Shown piece after piece: positions 7,703 through 16,313 of a stretch of 50,771 bases of DNA; positions within the stretch are counted from its first letter, which is position 1; each line of letters starts with the position of its first letter. The notes beneath the pieces were generated by a model that saw nothing but the letters and a program-made list of their open reading frames with translations, had not been told where the DNA came from and did no database searches. The DNA lies in NCBI GenBank assembly GCA_019359715.1, contig JAHHGS010000092.1, positions 1-50,771 on the forward strand, written 5' to 3'. The stretch is from Aphanocapsa sp. GSE-SYN-MK-11-07L. GTDB lineage: Bacteria > Cyanobacteriota > Cyanobacteriia > Thermosynechococcales > Thermosynechococcaceae. The translations under genes were made by a program, and so were the position numbers.

Positions 7703-8821
7703 ATGAACTCAGGAATTGATCTGCAACAGAGTGTAATTGAGATTTTGAGCAATCTGGGTTTGCCGCCCGGAGTCGCCAAGCTAGTCTGGTTGCCCCTCCC
7801 AATGGTGCTGATGCTGGTTACAGCCGTGCTGGGGGTGTTTACTGGCGTTTGGCTAGAACGGAAAATTTCTGCCGCCGCCCAACAGCGAATCGGCCCTGAG
7901 TATATTGGCCCCTTGGGTATTTTGGCTCCGGCCGCCGACGGGCTAAAGCTGCTATTTAAAGAAGACATCACTCCAGGCAACGCTGATGCCGTCCTGTTCA
8001 CGATTGGGCCCGCCCTAGTCGTGATTCCGGTCTTTTTGTCTTACTTGGTGGTGCCGTTTGGCCAAAATATGCTAATTTCTGACCTCAGCATTGGCGTGTT
8101 TTTGTGGATTGCCCTTTCTAGCATTGCCCCAATTGGCTTACTGATGTCGGGTTATGCTTCTAACAATAAATATTCACTGTTAGGTGGGCTACGCGCCGCT
8201 GCCCAATCGATTAGCTATGAAATTCCGCTGGCGTTGGCCGTGCTGGCGGTGGTGATGATGTCCAATAGTCTCAGCACCATTGATATTGTCAACCAGCAGT
8301 CGGGCTACGGCATTTTGGGCTGGAATGTTTGGCGGCAGCCGGTGGGCTTGCTGCTGTTTTGGATTGCCGCTCTGGCAGAATGCGAGCGTTTGCCCTTTGA
8401 CCTGCCGGAAGCCGAAGAAGAAATCGTGGCGGGCTACCAAACCGAATACTCCGGCATGAAGTTTGCCCTCTTTTATATTGGCTCCTACGTCAACTTGGTG
8501 CTGTCGGCTTTGTTTGTGGCGATTCTCTACTTTGGCGGCTGGGGCTTTCCAGTCCCGTTGGAACAAGTTGCCAGTTTGCTTGGCGTCAGCGAAACAAACG
8601 CTGTTTTTCAGGTCGTGATGGCGGCGATCGGGATTGTAACGACGTTGCTGAAAGCTTATTTCTTTATCTTCTTAGCGATTCTGCTCCGCTGGACGGTGCC
8701 ACGGGTCAGAATTGACCAGTTGCTCGACCTGGGCTGGAAGTTTTTGCTGCCAGTTGGTCTGGCTAATTTACTGCTGACCGCTGGCTTAAAGCTGACCTTT
8801 CCGTTTGCGTTTGGCGGTTGA
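7703..8821 (+). CDS. ndhA: NAD(P)H-quinone oxidoreductase subunit 1 (NdhA)
   Basis: NdhA is the membrane-arm subunit at the junction with the peripheral arm, contributing to the quinone pocket of the photosynthetic NDH-1 complex, which runs cyclic and respiratory electron flow in thylakoids. The protein has about eight transmembrane helices. It carries the conserved [20 protein letters not shown] loop and the acidic loop [16 protein letters not shown] that faces the quinone chamber. The ATG at 7703 was preferred to the upstream TTG because MNSGIDLQ matches the usual NdhA start. It heads the block ndhA-ndhI-ndhG-ndhE, the usual cyanobacterial order. Confidence 0.95.
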   Translation: MNSGIDLQQSVIEILSNLGLPPGVAKLVWLPLPMVLMLVTAVLGVFTGVWLERKISAAAQQRIGPEYIGPLGILAPAADGLKLLFKEDITPGNADAVLFTIGPALVVIPVFLSYLVVPFGQNMLISDLSIGVFLWIALSSIAPIGLLMSGYASNNKYSLLGGLRAAAQSISYEIPLALAVLAVVMMSNSLSTIDIVNQQSGYGILGWNVWRQPVGLLLFWIAALAECERLPFDLPEAEEEIVAGYQTEYSGMKFALFYIGSYVNLVLSALFVAILYFGGWGFPVPLEQVASLLGVSETNAVFQVVMAAIGIVTTLLKAYFFIFLAILLRWTVPRVRIDQLLDLGWKFLLPVGLANLLLTAGLKLTFPFAFGG

Positions 8822-8913
8822 GTCTTACCTCTTGATGATTGATCTGACCCGATCGCCGGTTTGTTCCAGTTAACATTTGATCTAGTGGTCTAAACTATCC
8901 CAGCAAAACAGCC

Positions 8914-9522
8914 ATGCTCAAATTCCTCAACAAGATTGGTGACTACGCCAAAGAGACACTCCAGTCAGCCCGCTATATTGGGCAGGGTCTATCCGTCACC
9001 TTTGACCACATGCAGCGGCGACCGATCACGGTTCAATATCCTTACGAGAAACTAATTCCGTCTGAGCGCTTTCGGGGGCGAATTCACTTTGAATTTGACA
9101 AGTGCATCTCCTGTGAGGTGTGTGTGCGGGTCTGCCCGATTAACCTACCCGTCGTGGACTGGGAATTTAACAAAGAACTGAAGAAAAAGCAGTTGCGGCA
9201 CTACAGCATTGACTTTGGCGTTTGCATTTTCTGCGCCAACTGCGTCGAATATTGCCCAACTAACTGCCTCTCTGTCACCGAAGAGTACGAACTCTCGACT
9301 TACGATCGCCACGAACTCAACTTTGACAACGTGGCGATGGGGCGCTTGCCCTACAAAGTCACCGATGACCCAATGGTGACGCCGATCCGCGAGTTTGCCT
9401 ATTTGCCGGCTGGCACATTGAGTGGGCATGACCTGCCTGCTAGCGCTCAGCGGGCCGGCGATCGCCCAGAAGACGTAGCGAAAACCCTCAAAACTTCAAG
9501 TCCAGAGCAATCGGAGGATTAA
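8914..9522 (+). CDS. ndhI: NAD(P)H-quinone oxidoreductase subunit I (NdhI)
   Basis: NdhI is the ferredoxin-like subunit of the NDH-1 hydrophilic arm and holds two [4Fe-4S] clusters that pass electrons to the quinone. Both cluster motifs are seen: [12 protein letters not shown] and [12 protein letters not shown]. The N-terminal amphipathic part ([16 protein letters not shown]) anchors it against NdhA. The length of 202 residues fits cyanobacterial NdhI with its variable acidic C-terminal tail. A GGAGG sequence just inside its 3' end serves as ribosome-binding site for the next gene, ndhG, 6 bases downstream. Confidence 0.95.
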   Translation: MLKFLNKIGDYAKETLQSARYIGQGLSVTFDHMQRRPITVQYPYEKLIPSERFRGRIHFEFDKCISCEVCVRVCPINLPVVDWEFNKELKKKQLRHYSIDFGVCIFCANCVEYCPTNCLSVTEEYELSTYDRHELNFDNVAMGRLPYKVTDDPMVTPIREFAYLPAGTLSGHDLPASAQRAGDRPEDVAKTLKTSSPEQSED

Positions 9523-9528
9523 ACCACT

Positions 9529-10149
9529 GTGAACCTAGCTGAAGGCGTTCAAACCATATCTTTTGCCCTCCTGGCTCTGATGATGATTGGGGCAGCTCTG
9601 GGGGTAGTCTTGCTGGATAACATTGTCTACTCAGCCTTTTTGCTGGGGGGAGTGTTCATCAGCATTTCTGGGCTTTACCTGCTGCTGAATGCAGATTTTG
9701 TCTCAGCCGCTCAGATCTTAATTTATGTCGGTGCGGTAAATGTCTTAATCTTGTTTGCAATCATGCTGGTCAACAAGCGAGAAGACTTTAGCCCCGTGCC
9801 GAGGCGTTGGATTCGCAAAGGCGGAGCAGCGCTGGTCTCGGTGGGGCTGTTCGCCCTCTTGGGCACAATGGTGGTGCAAACGCCCTGGGTTATCCCCGCT
9901 AATTTGCCAGCAACGACTTCAACCCTAATTATCCTGGGCGAACACTTCTTTAGTGATTACCTGCTGCCGTTTGAATTAGCTTCAGTCTTGCTGCTGATGG
10001 CGCTTGTGGGCGCAGTCGTGCTGGCTCGCCGCGAGTATGTTTTGGATGATGAAGCGTCCGTAGGCGAAATGCCCCAACTCCCGTTGCAGCTACCAGAACG
10101 CCCGAAAGAACCCGTCGCCCTATCCGGTACGTCTGCCCCTAGCCGTTAA
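9529..10149 (+). CDS. ndhG: NAD(P)H-quinone oxidoreductase subunit 6 (NdhG)
   Basis: Membrane-arm subunit equivalent to NuoJ. Five hydrophobic helices are visible in the first 160 residues, with ADFVSAAQILIYVGAVNVLI, the helix-3 region that carries the pi-bulge in complex I. A charged C-terminal tail of about 45 residues follows. The start is GTG at 9529 with TCGGAGG 12 bases upstream, inside the end of ndhI. Spacing and strand show it belongs to the ndhA-I-G-E operon. Confidence 0.93.
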   Translation: MNLAEGVQTISFALLALMMIGAALGVVLLDNIVYSAFLLGGVFISISGLYLLLNADFVSAAQILIYVGAVNVLILFAIMLVNKREDFSPVPRRWIRKGGAALVSVGLFALLGTMVVQTPWVIPANLPATTSTLIILGEHFFSDYLLPFELASVLLLMALVGAVVLARREYVLDDEASVGEMPQLPLQLPERPKEPVALSGTSAPSR

Positions 10150-10199
10150 GGTTGAGTTGACTCTCAAAAAATCATCGTTTTGCTGTCTTGAGTTTTGCT

Positions 10200-10505
10200 A
10201 TGCAACTTAATTTGTTTCTGCTGTTGGCTGTGGCGCTGTTTTGCATTGGGATCTATGGCTTAATCACTAGCCGCAATGCAGTCCGGGTGCTGATGTCAAT
10301 TGAACTAATGCTGAATGCCGTTAATATCAATCTGCTGGCTTTTTCTAACTATTTAGATGGGCAGAGCATTAGAGGTCAGGTGTTCGCCGTATTTATTATT
10401 ACGGTTGCCGCCGCCGAAGCTGCTGTGGGTCTGGCGATTATCTTGTCGATTTATCGCAACCGCGACACGGTTGATATGGAAAAGTTCAATGTGCTGAAGT
10501 GGTGA
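10200..10505 (+). CDS. ndhE: NAD(P)H-quinone oxidoreductase subunit 4L (NdhE)
   Basis: A small three-helix membrane subunit, equivalent to NuoK, that takes part in proton translocation. The helix-2 glutamate region [19 protein letters not shown] and the helix-3 segment [19 protein letters not shown] are the conserved signatures, with the functionally important membrane Glu residues visible in both. The ATG at 10200 (MQLNLFLLL) matches the normal N-terminus; a TTG 12 bases upstream is less likely. About 101 residues. It is the last recognisable ndh gene in the block. Confidence 0.95.
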   Translation: MQLNLFLLLAVALFCIGIYGLITSRNAVRVLMSIELMLNAVNINLLAFSNYLDGQSIRGQVFAVFIITVAAAEAAVGLAIILSIYRNRDTVDMEKFNVLKW

Positions 10506-10548
10506 TGCCTGGGAGCAGTTGGCGCTTCGTGAGGTTACAACTGTCTGT

Positions 10549-11286
10549 ATGAAGCGTAGAGTTTCAACTCAGTCAAAATCTAATCTGCCTCGATTGCGGC
10601 GATCGCTAGACGACCAAAATTGGTTCAGAACGTCGTTGGTTTTTGCACTGATCGGTTGCTTGGGCTTAGGAGCCGGTTGTCGTCAGTCAGCCAGTCAACC
10701 TGATTCTGCCGCTAAAGCAGCCGAGTCAAATCCTGAAAAAACAGTCGGTAACTTTGTCGCAATTGAAAACACTAATTTTCTAGTTGCCCCAATTCAGGAA
10801 AAGCTTGACCGGGAGCGAACCTCTTTCTCGTTGGACATCAGCAGCAGGGGTTACAACTCGGCTGATGTATATAACTACGTCTTTTTTGATCGGCAAAGCC
10901 AGTCCGTTCAGCGGCTGATTCCAACCAACGAGTTTGTGATTCTTCAGCAGCAGGGCTTACCAGAACGAGCAATTGTGCCGCCAAGCAAGTCCCTGTTGCC
11001 CTTGGCTTGGTTTTTGTACTCGATTATTAAGACCGACACCAATCAGGATCAAAAGCTGGCCCTGGGCGATCGCCTCACCCTGGCCGTCTCAGATGTGGGA
11101 GGGCGCGGCTACACGGAACTGATCAGCGATGTTGATCAATTATTAGCAGCCACCCTGCGCGACTCAGCTACATTGGTGGTGATTTACCGTAGCCAAGCCG
11201 GGTTGAGCATCGCTCAGATTAACTTACCCCAGCGCCGGTTGCTCAAGACGACGCCAATCCCCTCCTTGGGTTCAGAGGTCAAATAG
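10549..11286 (+). CDS. Putative lipoprotein of unknown function after the ndh block
   Basis: I do not recognise a named family. The protein has about 245 residues: a positively charged N-terminus of about 25 residues, a hydrophobic segment FALIGCLGLGAGC whose last cysteine (C44) could be a lipobox, a Ser/Ala/Glu-rich linker, and a globular domain of roughly 190 residues (NFVAIENTNFLVAPIQ to GSEVK). The domain contains NQDQKLALGDRLTLAVSDVG, which reads like a calcium-type or beta-propeller loop; this is only an impression. ATG 10549 was chosen over a TTG 30 bases upstream. It follows ndhE by 43 bases on the same strand and could share its transcript. A long pre-lipobox N-terminus makes the lipoprotein call uncertain; a membrane anchor is the alternative. 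Confidence 0.6.
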   Translation: MKRRVSTQSKSNLPRLRRSLDDQNWFRTSLVFALIGCLGLGAGCRQSASQPDSAAKAAESNPEKTVGNFVAIENTNFLVAPIQEKLDRERTSFSLDISSRGYNSADVYNYVFFDRQSQSVQRLIPTNEFVILQQQGLPERAIVPPSKSLLPLAWFLYSIIKTDTNQDQKLALGDRLTLAVSDVGGRGYTELISDVDQLLAATLRDSATLVVIYRSQAGLSIAQINLPQRRLLKTTPIPSLGSEVK

Positions 11287-11418
11287 CTCAAAGCATAAAG
11301 CTGGCGATCACATAGCGTCATTATGTCGAAATGATAAGCTAGACCATACAAAGTGATATATCCCTTTGAATTAAACTTCAAGAATAGACCCCAACCTGGG
11401 CTGTGAGGACATAAATCT

Positions 11419-12432
11419 ATGGCAGTATCGATCAAACAGGCGCTCGAAATTGGTAAGTATATTGTTACCCAGCGGTTGATGGGGCGGAAGCGCTACCCGC
11501 TCACCCTGATGCTAGAGCCGCTGTTTCGCTGCAACCTGGCTTGCTCTGGCTGCGGTAAGATTCAGCACCCGAATGATATTCTGCGTCAGAACCTCAGCCC
11601 AGAACAGTGCTTTGCGGCAGTTGAAGAGTGTGGTGCGCCCGTTGTCGCTATCCCTGGCGGTGAACCATTGCTGCACCCCCAAATTGGCGAAATTGCGGCA
11701 GGTTTGGTGGAGCGACGTAAATTTGTCTACCTTTGCACCAACGGCATCCTGTTAGAGAAGAACCTGGACAAGTTTCAGCCCTCGGAATACTTCAGCTTTA
11801 GCGTTCACCTTGATGGGCTGCGGGAATGGCATGACAAGTGCGTTGACCGCGAAGGCGTGTTTGAAGTGGCTGTAAAGGCAATTAAAGCCGCCAAAGCCAG
11901 AGGCTTCCGCGTCACCACCAACACCACCATTTTTGATGGTGCGAATGTCCAGGAAATGCAAGAATTTTTTGATTTTGTCAGTTCCCTTGGCATTGATGGA
12001 ATGATGATTTCTCCTGGCTATGCCTACGAGTGGGCGCCTGACCAAGAGCATTTCCTGAAACGGGAAAAAACCAAAGCAATGTTCCGCGAAATTCTGGCTC
12101 CTTACCAGGCGGGCAACAAAAAATGGAACTTCAACCACAATCCCCTGTTTCTCGATTTTCTGACGGGTGAAAAAGACTACGAATGTACCCCCTGGGGAAT
12201 GCCCAGCTACAGCGTTTTGGGTTGGCAAAAGCCCTGCTATCTGATCAACGAAGGCTACTACCAAAGCTATAAAGAGCTTTTAGCAGACACTGCCTGGGAA
12301 AACTACGGGCGGGCCAGCGGCAATCCGAAGTGTCAAGACTGTATGGTGCACTGTGGCTATGAACCAACAGCGGCGATCGACGCTCTTCAACCTGCCAATA
12401 TGATGCGGGCAATGAGCAGCTTGATGGGCTAA
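11419..12432 (+). CDS. hpnH: Adenosyl-hopene transferase HpnH (radical SAM)
   Basis: HpnH adds the 5'-deoxyadenosyl group of SAM to diploptene, the first step in making C35 bacteriohopanepolyols for membranes. The radical-SAM motif [10 protein letters not shown] (CxxxCxxC, binding the [4Fe-4S] cluster) lies near residue 38, followed by the glycine motif [10 protein letters not shown]. The C-terminal [15 protein letters not shown] holds three further cysteines typical of the family. Length of 337 residues is normal. The start at 11419 is well supported by [15 protein letters not shown]. No other hopanoid genes (shc, hpnG, hpnP) are in the window. Confidence 0.92.
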   Translation: MAVSIKQALEIGKYIVTQRLMGRKRYPLTLMLEPLFRCNLACSGCGKIQHPNDILRQNLSPEQCFAAVEECGAPVVAIPGGEPLLHPQIGEIAAGLVERRKFVYLCTNGILLEKNLDKFQPSEYFSFSVHLDGLREWHDKCVDREGVFEVAVKAIKAAKARGFRVTTNTTIFDGANVQEMQEFFDFVSSLGIDGMMISPGYAYEWAPDQEHFLKREKTKAMFREILAPYQAGNKKWNFNHNPLFLDFLTGEKDYECTPWGMPSYSVLGWQKPCYLINEGYYQSYKELLADTAWENYGRASGNPKCQDCMVHCGYEPTAAIDALQPANMMRAMSSLMG

Positions 12433-12462
12433 CCCAAACTCCAACCTGACTCGACTTTTTGC

Positions 12463-12562
12463 ACTACAGCGGTTTCCCCAATTGCTGAACACAGTAGATG
12501 TTTGATTGGATAAGGCTTTCAGGATTTTAACTGTGTCCACCAACCCTGGAAACCGCTGTAGT
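12463..12562. repeat. 100-bp MITE-like element with 15-bp perfect terminal inverted repeats
   Basis: ACTACAGCGGTTTCC at 12463-12477 is matched exactly by its reverse complement at 12548-12562. The 70 bases between hold no open frame of note. If the outermost TA pairs are target-site duplications, as for IS630/Tc1-mariner elements, the terminal repeat would be CAGCGGTTTCC. A very long-looped terminator hairpin for hpnH is the alternative, but there is no T tract after the right arm. Whether other copies exist in the genome cannot be seen here. Confidence 0.55.
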
Positions 12563-12630
12563 AGAGTTGTGTTTTGCAAAACCCCATTAATGCCATAGGT
12601 TTTTTGCATGGGTGCAAGACACTGAATATC

Positions 12631-12665
12631 TTTTGAGTCGCCTGGGTTACCTAGGCGACTCAAAA
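12631..12665. terminator. Perfect 13-bp hairpin between convergent genes, probable bidirectional terminator
   Basis: TTTTGAGTCGCCT (12631-12643) pairs fully with AGGCGACTCAAAA (12653-12665), leaving a 9-base loop. The outer four pairs are A-T, so each strand carries T's at the foot of the stem. It lies 33 bases beyond the stop of the leftward SLH gene and about 200 bases beyond hpnH, where a shared terminator is expected. No further T run follows on either strand, so termination strength is uncertain. Confidence 0.55.
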
Positions 12666-12697
12666 TCATCGCAAGCTCAGCAATAGCTTCACAGCTT

Positions 12698-13501
12698 CTA
12701 CTGAGAACGATTAAAGGAGCTGCTGTCGAGTGTGATCGGCGTTTGTACTGTCACCGTCAAATCCTCTGGCGAGAACACAACCACTGAGGCTGAATTCGAA
12801 GTTGAGTTTGATGTTGAATTTGCTCGATTGCCAGAAGGACTAATTACAGACTGCACAATATCCACCGCCAAATTGCCCAGCGTGTTGTTTCCAATGGTGC
12901 CAGAGTTGGAGTTAGAGTTGGCTCTGGCTTGCAGAACATTTTGAGCGGCAGGCGTAACAATGCCTGCCTGGATCGTGCCAGTTTGCAGATTTTGGCTGCT
13001 GCTCGCTTGCCGAACCCCAGAAACAGCACTCAAGGGGTAAGTGCCGGTCAGCAACAGTTTATCTCCTACAAACCGAGTTCCAGAAACACCATCGACTTGT
13101 ACAGGGGTAAATCTGCCCTGCAAGCGAGCGCCAGCGGGCAGAATTGTCTCTCCCTGGGCGTTGACCACGGAAGCTGGCACGATTAGGGTCATCTCCACTG
13201 TTTCGCCGCTGATCATAATAATTGAAGCTTCAGGTTTATCGGGATACCGAAGCTGAATTCGGGTGCCCTGGTTGATCACTGCTCTTGTCACAGGCTGTTC
13301 TGGTCTAAAGATGTTATCGGGAAAGCCAGCAATCACGTTGGCGTTAGCTAAACGCTCAAAAAAAGGTTTGACCCAGTGTCCCCGCATGTCTGTGAAGCTA
13401 GCTGCCAAAGCAGGAGCAGCAATTGTGAAAGGAGCGATCGCTGCAACTAAGCTACCAGTAATAAACCCAGGGTTACTGAACAATGCAGAAAGTTTTTTCA
13501 T
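12698..13501 (-). CDS. Secreted SLH-domain protein
   Basis: The protein has a clear signal peptide (MKKLSALFSN, then a hydrophobic core ending in PALAA). One S-layer-homology module follows: FTDMRGHWVKPFFERLANAN and VIAGFPDNIFRPEQPVTRA, which binds cell-wall polysaccharide. The remaining 180 residues form a domain with APAGARLQG-like loops (actually LPAGARLQGRFTPV) and a Ser/Asn-rich, low-complexity stretch (residues about 190-235). The last part, SPEDLTVTVQTPITLDSS, is hydrophobic beta-rich. Members with one SLH module followed by this type of domain are common in cyanobacteria, but their role is unknown. It faces a 610-bp upstream region without an intact gene. Confidence 0.75.
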   Translation of the reverse strand: MKKLSALFSNPGFITGSLVAAIAPFTIAAPALAASFTDMRGHWVKPFFERLANANVIAGFPDNIFRPEQPVTRAVINQGTRIQLRYPDKPEASIIMISGETVEMTLIVPASVVNAQGETILPAGARLQGRFTPVQVDGVSGTRFVGDKLLLTGTYPLSAVSGVRQASSSQNLQTGTIQAGIVTPAAQNVLQARANSNSNSGTIGNNTLGNLAVDIVQSVISPSGNRANSTSNSTSNSASVVVFSPEDLTVTVQTPITLDSSSFNRSQ

Positions 13502-14111
13502 GATTCACACACTCAGCAAAAAAGTTGACGAAAAGACAAGTTCACACATACAAAAAACAATAAGACAAACTTGCACTCAAACTGGTTCCAATTCATTCAA
13601 CTGCGAATGTTAATTAATTTGTTTCTCTCTAAAGCAAGATTTCCTGTCTAAAGATTTTCTGCTTTTAGGTTATTCATTAGACTTTACCGATGATTAGACC
13701 GCTTGCAAATTAGCTGACCTGAGCAGCCTGAGCGCGGTCAAAGTTATCCAAAGCAGCGCATCCTAACCGAAAGCGCCTGCGACGGTTGCGATAGCGTTCC
13801 GCCAAAAACTGATTTGGGGTCGCCACAGCAATCCTAAAAAAATTAGGAAATTAAAAGGAATTGCTATATTTTTCTTGAGAGTTGGGAAGTATAAATAAAG
13901 TAAATGCTAGGTTGTTGAGTGTGCCGCTTGGAAACCGTTACTGTTCTTCGGGGTCAGAATCGATCATTTTTCCGGGCCAATGTAACTTTGACCAGAATAT
14001 TCTTACTCTGATCGGGTTCTGCAAAACTCGGATTGACTTCCTTGCTTAGGCAGTGAGTTGTTCAGCGATTAATCTTAGAGCGTTCCCCAAATATAAAGTT
14101 CAACAGAAAAC
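13502..14111. other. 610-bp AT-rich divergent intergenic region
   Basis: This lies between the starts of the SLH gene (leftward) and the MshEN-like gene (rightward). It holds a probable transposase remnant (13710-13826) and a small AT-rich inverted repeat TCCTAA/TTAGGA at 13832-13848. The remainder shows no open frame with recognisable content, no RNA gene and no clear promoter hexamers. Confidence 0.5.
13710..13826 (-). pseudogene. Possible C-terminal remnant of an IS4/IS5-type transposase
   Basis: On the minus strand a 38-codon frame ending in TAA at 13712-13710 reads FLAERYRNRRRRFRLGCAAL then DNFDRAQ. The RYRNRRRRF-xL-(N/C)LIAAIYN-like tail is how many IS4/IS5-family transposases end in cyanobacteria. 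Here the hydrophobic LIAAIYN part is degraded to AALDNFD, and nothing of the catalytic domain is left upstream. The match is short and basic sequences mislead easily, so this is tentative. Confidence 0.3.
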
Positions 14112-14768
14112 ATGGTACCCTCAGCCGCAACACCCAATAAGAAGTTGAAAGTCTTCTTACAGCAAGCTGTGCCGCTATTTCAAAACTGTAAAGCAGCATT
14201 AGCAAATCGAGACTGGGCGACCCTCCGCAAAAAATCAAAAGAGTTGCAAAAAGTGGCTGGATCAACAGCCCAAGTCATGATCGAAGTTCAGGCGCAGCTT
14301 TTAGAGCAAGCAGCCGCTCAAGGGCAAGTGCACCGAGCTTCTTACTTGCTGCTGCGGATTAAAAATGGTCTGGCAATGGTCTTAGCAGAGGTTAAAGGCA
14401 GGGGTGGCTTCGCGGAGTCAACTGCTGAGCAGGAACCCGTTGTCTCACCACAACCTGTATCTAGCAGCGATGTCGGCAGTAAACTGCTTGGCCAATATTT
14501 GATTGAGGCCCAACTGCTCACCCCTGCCCAGATTGACGTGGCATTAGCCGACCAAAAGTCAACTGGAGCCCGTTTAGGCGAAATTCTATCTACTCGTGGT
14601 TGGATTAAGCAGGGCACAATTGAATTTTTGATGCAGAAAGTTGTGATACCCGATCGGCAGACCCCGCCTGCTCCTGCGCCTGAACCTGCCCCTGAGCCTA
14701 ATCCGACTCAAGATATCTCTAGTCGAGCCACATGGGTGGACGGTAATAAGTCTACTTATATCTACTAA
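14112..14768 (+). CDS. Unknown protein with an N-terminal helical domain and an MshEN-like C-terminal domain
   Basis: No named family is recognised for the whole 218-residue protein. Residues 8-95 are helical and basic (KKLKVFLQQAVPLFQNCKAA). After a Pro/Ser linker, residues 125-180 contain LGQYLIEAQLLTPAQIDVAL, then QKSTGARLGEILSTRGWI. This is the pattern of the MshEN/type II secretion ATPase N-terminal domain (LLTxxQLxxALxxQxxxGxxLGxxLxxxGxI), which in other bacteria can bind c-di-GMP. The tail has a Pro/Ala/Glu repeat (PAPAPEPAPEPNP). It is monocistronic, convergent with a kinase gene. A link to pili or motility is possible but inferred only from the domain. Confidence 0.6.
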   Translation: MVPSAATPNKKLKVFLQQAVPLFQNCKAALANRDWATLRKKSKELQKVAGSTAQVMIEVQAQLLEQAAAQGQVHRASYLLLRIKNGLAMVLAEVKGRGGFAESTAEQEPVVSPQPVSSSDVGSKLLGQYLIEAQLLTPAQIDVALADQKSTGARLGEILSTRGWIKQGTIEFLMQKVVIPDRQTPPAPAPEPAPEPNPTQDISSRATWVDGNKSTYIY

Positions 14769-14804
14769 TTTGGCTAGATTTTAGGTCTGAATCAGCCTTA
14801 GCTT

Positions 14805-15746
14805 TTATTTGAACCAACGTGACCAAAATTTTCGCTTAGGTTGAGGAGCTTGATTGGGCGAAGGAGAAACGAATTGAAGATCTTTGAGGACTTCTGTTGC
14901 AGAAGCGTAACGCTGGTTCAAATTCGGTTGAACCATCCGGTTTAAGATTAACGTTGACTGCGGACTCAGAGGTTTTGCTAAAGCTTGCTGCCAACCTTTA
15001 ATCCAAGCGTAACCGTGCTGAGACCAAAGTTCTGCGGGTATCTGTCCAGTTAACAACTGTACGCAGGTAATGCCTAAGCCAAACAGGTCACTGGCGGGTA
15101 AGACCTTTGCTTGCTCCATTTGTTCTGGAGCTGCATACCCTGGGGAACCCAACCCGACAGTTCTTTGACCTGCTCGCTCAGAAGTTGCCAGGGCAATCCC
15201 AAAGTCAATTAGCACAAGTTTTTGAGTCTGACTGCGAACTAAATTTTCTGGTTTAATGTCGCCGTGCACAACTTGACGCTGATGAATGAAATCCAGCAAG
15301 GGCAAGAGGTCTAAGAGCAGACTCCGAACTTTGCGATCGCCAAATAAGCCCTGCTGTTGGAGTTCTTGCTTCAGGTCTTGCCCTTGAATATACGTCAGCA
15401 CCAAGTAGAAAGACCTGTCTTCTGAGAACTGCTCAACCAGTTGGGGAATTTGGGGATGACCTGCCAGTTGCTCTAGCTGCTTGGCCTCTTGCCGAAACAG
15501 GTGAGTCGCATTTTCCTGGAGCCAAGCGCCTGTACCGCGATAGGCCAGTTGCTTGACTACACAAGATTGACCAGTCTGTTGGTCGATCGCTAAATAAGTG
15601 CGGGCAAACCCGCCCCGGCCTAAAGGTTTAACCACCTGATAGCGATTTTTGAGTAAAGGCGTTAAGGCATCACCACAACACTGGCAAAATTTCTGAGTCT
15701 CGCTGTTAAAGGGGCGATCGCAGTCGGGGTTGAGGCAGCAAACCAT
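14805..15746 (-). CDS. Serine/threonine protein kinase with an N-terminal zinc ribbon
   Basis: A Hanks-type kinase of 313 residues. Residues 1-25 hold cysteines C3, C4, C9, C21, C23 and C24 (NPDCDRPFNS..KFCQCCG), a zinc-ribbon-like module often found before cyanobacterial kinases. The kinase domain shows the glycine loop LGRGGFARTYLA, the catalytic lysine K65 (CVVKQ), the loop VVHGDIKPENL, DFG in VLIDFGIAL and the APE-type motif GYAAPEQ. The arginine of the usual HRD is a glycine (HGD), so it is a non-RD kinase and may not need activation-loop phosphorylation. No transmembrane helix or sensory domain follows; the short C-terminus is basic. The substrate is unknown. Confidence 0.88.
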   Translation of the reverse strand: MVCCLNPDCDRPFNSETQKFCQCCGDALTPLLKNRYQVVKPLGRGGFARTYLAIDQQTGQSCVVKQLAYRGTGAWLQENATHLFRQEAKQLEQLAGHPQIPQLVEQFSEDRSFYLVLTYIQGQDLKQELQQQGLFGDRKVRSLLLDLLPLLDFIHQRQVVHGDIKPENLVRSQTQKLVLIDFGIALATSERAGQRTVGLGSPGYAAPEQMEQAKVLPASDLFGLGITCVQLLTGQIPAELWSQHGYAWIKGWQQALAKPLSPQSTLILNRMVQPNLNQRYASATEVLKDLQFVSPSPNQAPQPKRKFWSRWFK

Positions 15747-15768
15747 CAGCGCTCAGTTGACCTTATTA

Positions 15769-16212
15769 TCAGCCTTTTTGGGGCGAGGTTTCGAGCGAAT
15801 CAGGCAGAACAGACCGATAAATTCTGCCTAGCTGCTGCTGGTTGCTGATTGGCGATCGGGGAGAGGGTAAGTCAGTGTTCGGCCAATCGTTTAAGTCGTG
15901 GCAGGGACAGCCAAAGTCAGATAGTCCGATGTCACGCATCGGCACAGGCATGGCGCAACGGGCACAGTCGGTAATCTGCCAGGCGTCAGAAAGCAAGTCG
16001 GCCAGGGTTTGGCTCGTGCCTTCTAGATAGCACTCCTGCGGATTAGCCGCTAGAATCTGCTGCCAACAGGCTTCAAATTCTGGCGTGTAGTGATCGCCCC
16101 CAGCCAAAACTGCTTGGGGATGCAGGAGCGGCTGACCCTTTTGAAGTCGTACCTGTTTGCCGAGTTGGAACCAGCAGGCTAAATACTGTTTGACTTGTTC
16201 TGAAGCAGCCAT
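15769..16212 (-). CDS. Conserved cyanobacterial protein of unknown function
   Basis: A soluble protein of about 147 residues that I cannot assign to a named family. Notable residues: CWFQLGKQV near the N-terminus, TDCARCAMPVPMRDIGLSDF, then GCPCHDLNDWP. The CxxC and CPCH groups could bind metal. The last 30 residues are rich in Pro/Ser and probably disordered. An in-frame TTG 9 bases upstream is possible; ATG 16212 was chosen. It lies 22 bases upstream of the kinase gene on the same strand, so the two are probably co-transcribed. Whether they act together is not shown. Confidence 0.6.
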   Translation of the reverse strand: MAASEQVKQYLACWFQLGKQVRLQKGQPLLHPQAVLAGGDHYTPEFEACWQQILAANPQECYLEGTSQTLADLLSDAWQITDCARCAMPVPMRDIGLSDFGCPCHDLNDWPNTDLPSPRSPISNQQQLGRIYRSVLPDSLETSPQKG

Positions 16213-16313
16213 AATCGCCAAGGGTAAAGTTACAAACTTAGAGATTGATTAAACTGATTAAACCAAATCAGCTCATCAATCGATAGCCCCAAGCTAACAC
16301 TCCGATCGTGAAG

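Noticed and set aside
12280-12669. A 129-residue minus-strand frame across the end of hpnH
   Set aside because: It overlaps hpnH and the MITE-like repeat and reads the hairpin; no coding signs.
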